Assembly (NCBI GenBank): GCA_964392615.1 | Contig: CAYMRB010000103.1 | Span: forward strand, 1-24,606 | DNA length: 24,606 bases | Reading direction: 5' to 3' | DNA from: CAYMRB01 sp964392615 | GTDB lineage: Bacteria; Planctomycetota; UBA8108 | Part shown: positions 24,600 to 24,606 of the stretch, one piece after another | Layout of the letters: each line of letters opens with the position of its first letter | Numbering within the stretch: the first letter of the stretch is position 1 | Position numbers and translations under genes: made by a program | The notes under the pieces: generated by a model | The model's input: the letters and a program-made list of their open reading frames with translations, nothing else | Database searches by the model: none | Told to the model about the DNA's origin: nothing

Positions 24600-24606
24600 C
24601 ACGACC

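Overview
The window is GC-rich (GC-ending codons throughout, long open shadow frames on both strands) and carries about 19 protein genes on both strands. I saw no rRNA, tRNA, CRISPR array, integrase or transposase. The mix of a two-domain DUF1080 protein, a Gfo/Idh/MocA oxidoreductase, a sugar-phosphate isomerase/epimerase-like protein, a MoxR-DUF58 pair, a DUF4159-like exported protein and very large Ser/Thr kinase fusions suggests a Planctomycetota (or similarly large-genomed) environmental bacterium. That assignment is inference. A run of ten Ns at 20479-20488 marks a scaffold join, so the sequence is a draft, probably metagenomic, and adjacency across the join is not proven.

Layout. 46-1308: exported DUF1080 protein, followed by a GC-rich inverted repeat that may be a terminator. 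1557-2105: small protein with a papain-like Cys/His/Asp arrangement recalling YopT-type (C58) peptidases. 2175-10085: a three-gene signalling block. Its members are a 1772-residue protein kinase / STAND-type ATPase / TPR / GAF-like / sigma-54-activator AAA+ / Fis-type HTH fusion, a receiver-like / FHA / GAF / SpoIIE-type PP2C phosphatase, and a small unknown gene 4 bp behind the phosphatase. A perfect palindrome lies just upstream of the kinase gene and another just upstream of the phosphatase gene. 10086-10478: gene-free region between convergent genes, built as a nested palindrome. 10479-11858 (minus): probable c-di-AMP synthase with an N-terminal PTS EIIA-2 domain and a pyruvate-kinase-C-like middle. 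12107-13634 (minus): isomerase/epimerase-like protein and a cytochrome c'-like protein. 13891-15956 (plus): Gfo/Idh/MocA oxidoreductase and an unknown protein. 15968-18647 (minus): exported HEAT/DUF4159-like protein with a zinc ribbon and a poly-Asp tract, and an SDR dehydrogenase. 18876-20469 (plus): ThiF/MoeB-like E1 enzyme and a stand-alone EIIA-2 protein. After the gap, 20773-24599 (plus): MoxR ATPase, DUF58 protein, membrane-anchored PpiC/SurA-like protein, and a probable lipoprotein whose repetitive tail is ambiguous in reading frame.

How the genes may work together. The 2175-10085 block looks like a self-contained phospho-signalling unit: the kinase fusion could sense and phosphorylate, the FHA-PP2C protein could bind and reverse the phosphorylation, and the sigma-54-type output would act on DNA. 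Its AAA+ domain lacks the usual Walker B Asp-Glu pair, so the output may not be ordinary ATP-driven sigma-54 activation. Separately, two EIIA-2 domains with intact phospho-histidine sites, one fused to a diadenylate cyclase, suggest a regulatory PTS tied to c-di-AMP. No EIIB or EIIC transporter gene is in the window. MoxR, DUF58 and the genes behind them form the usual MoxR-type chaperone/envelope module.
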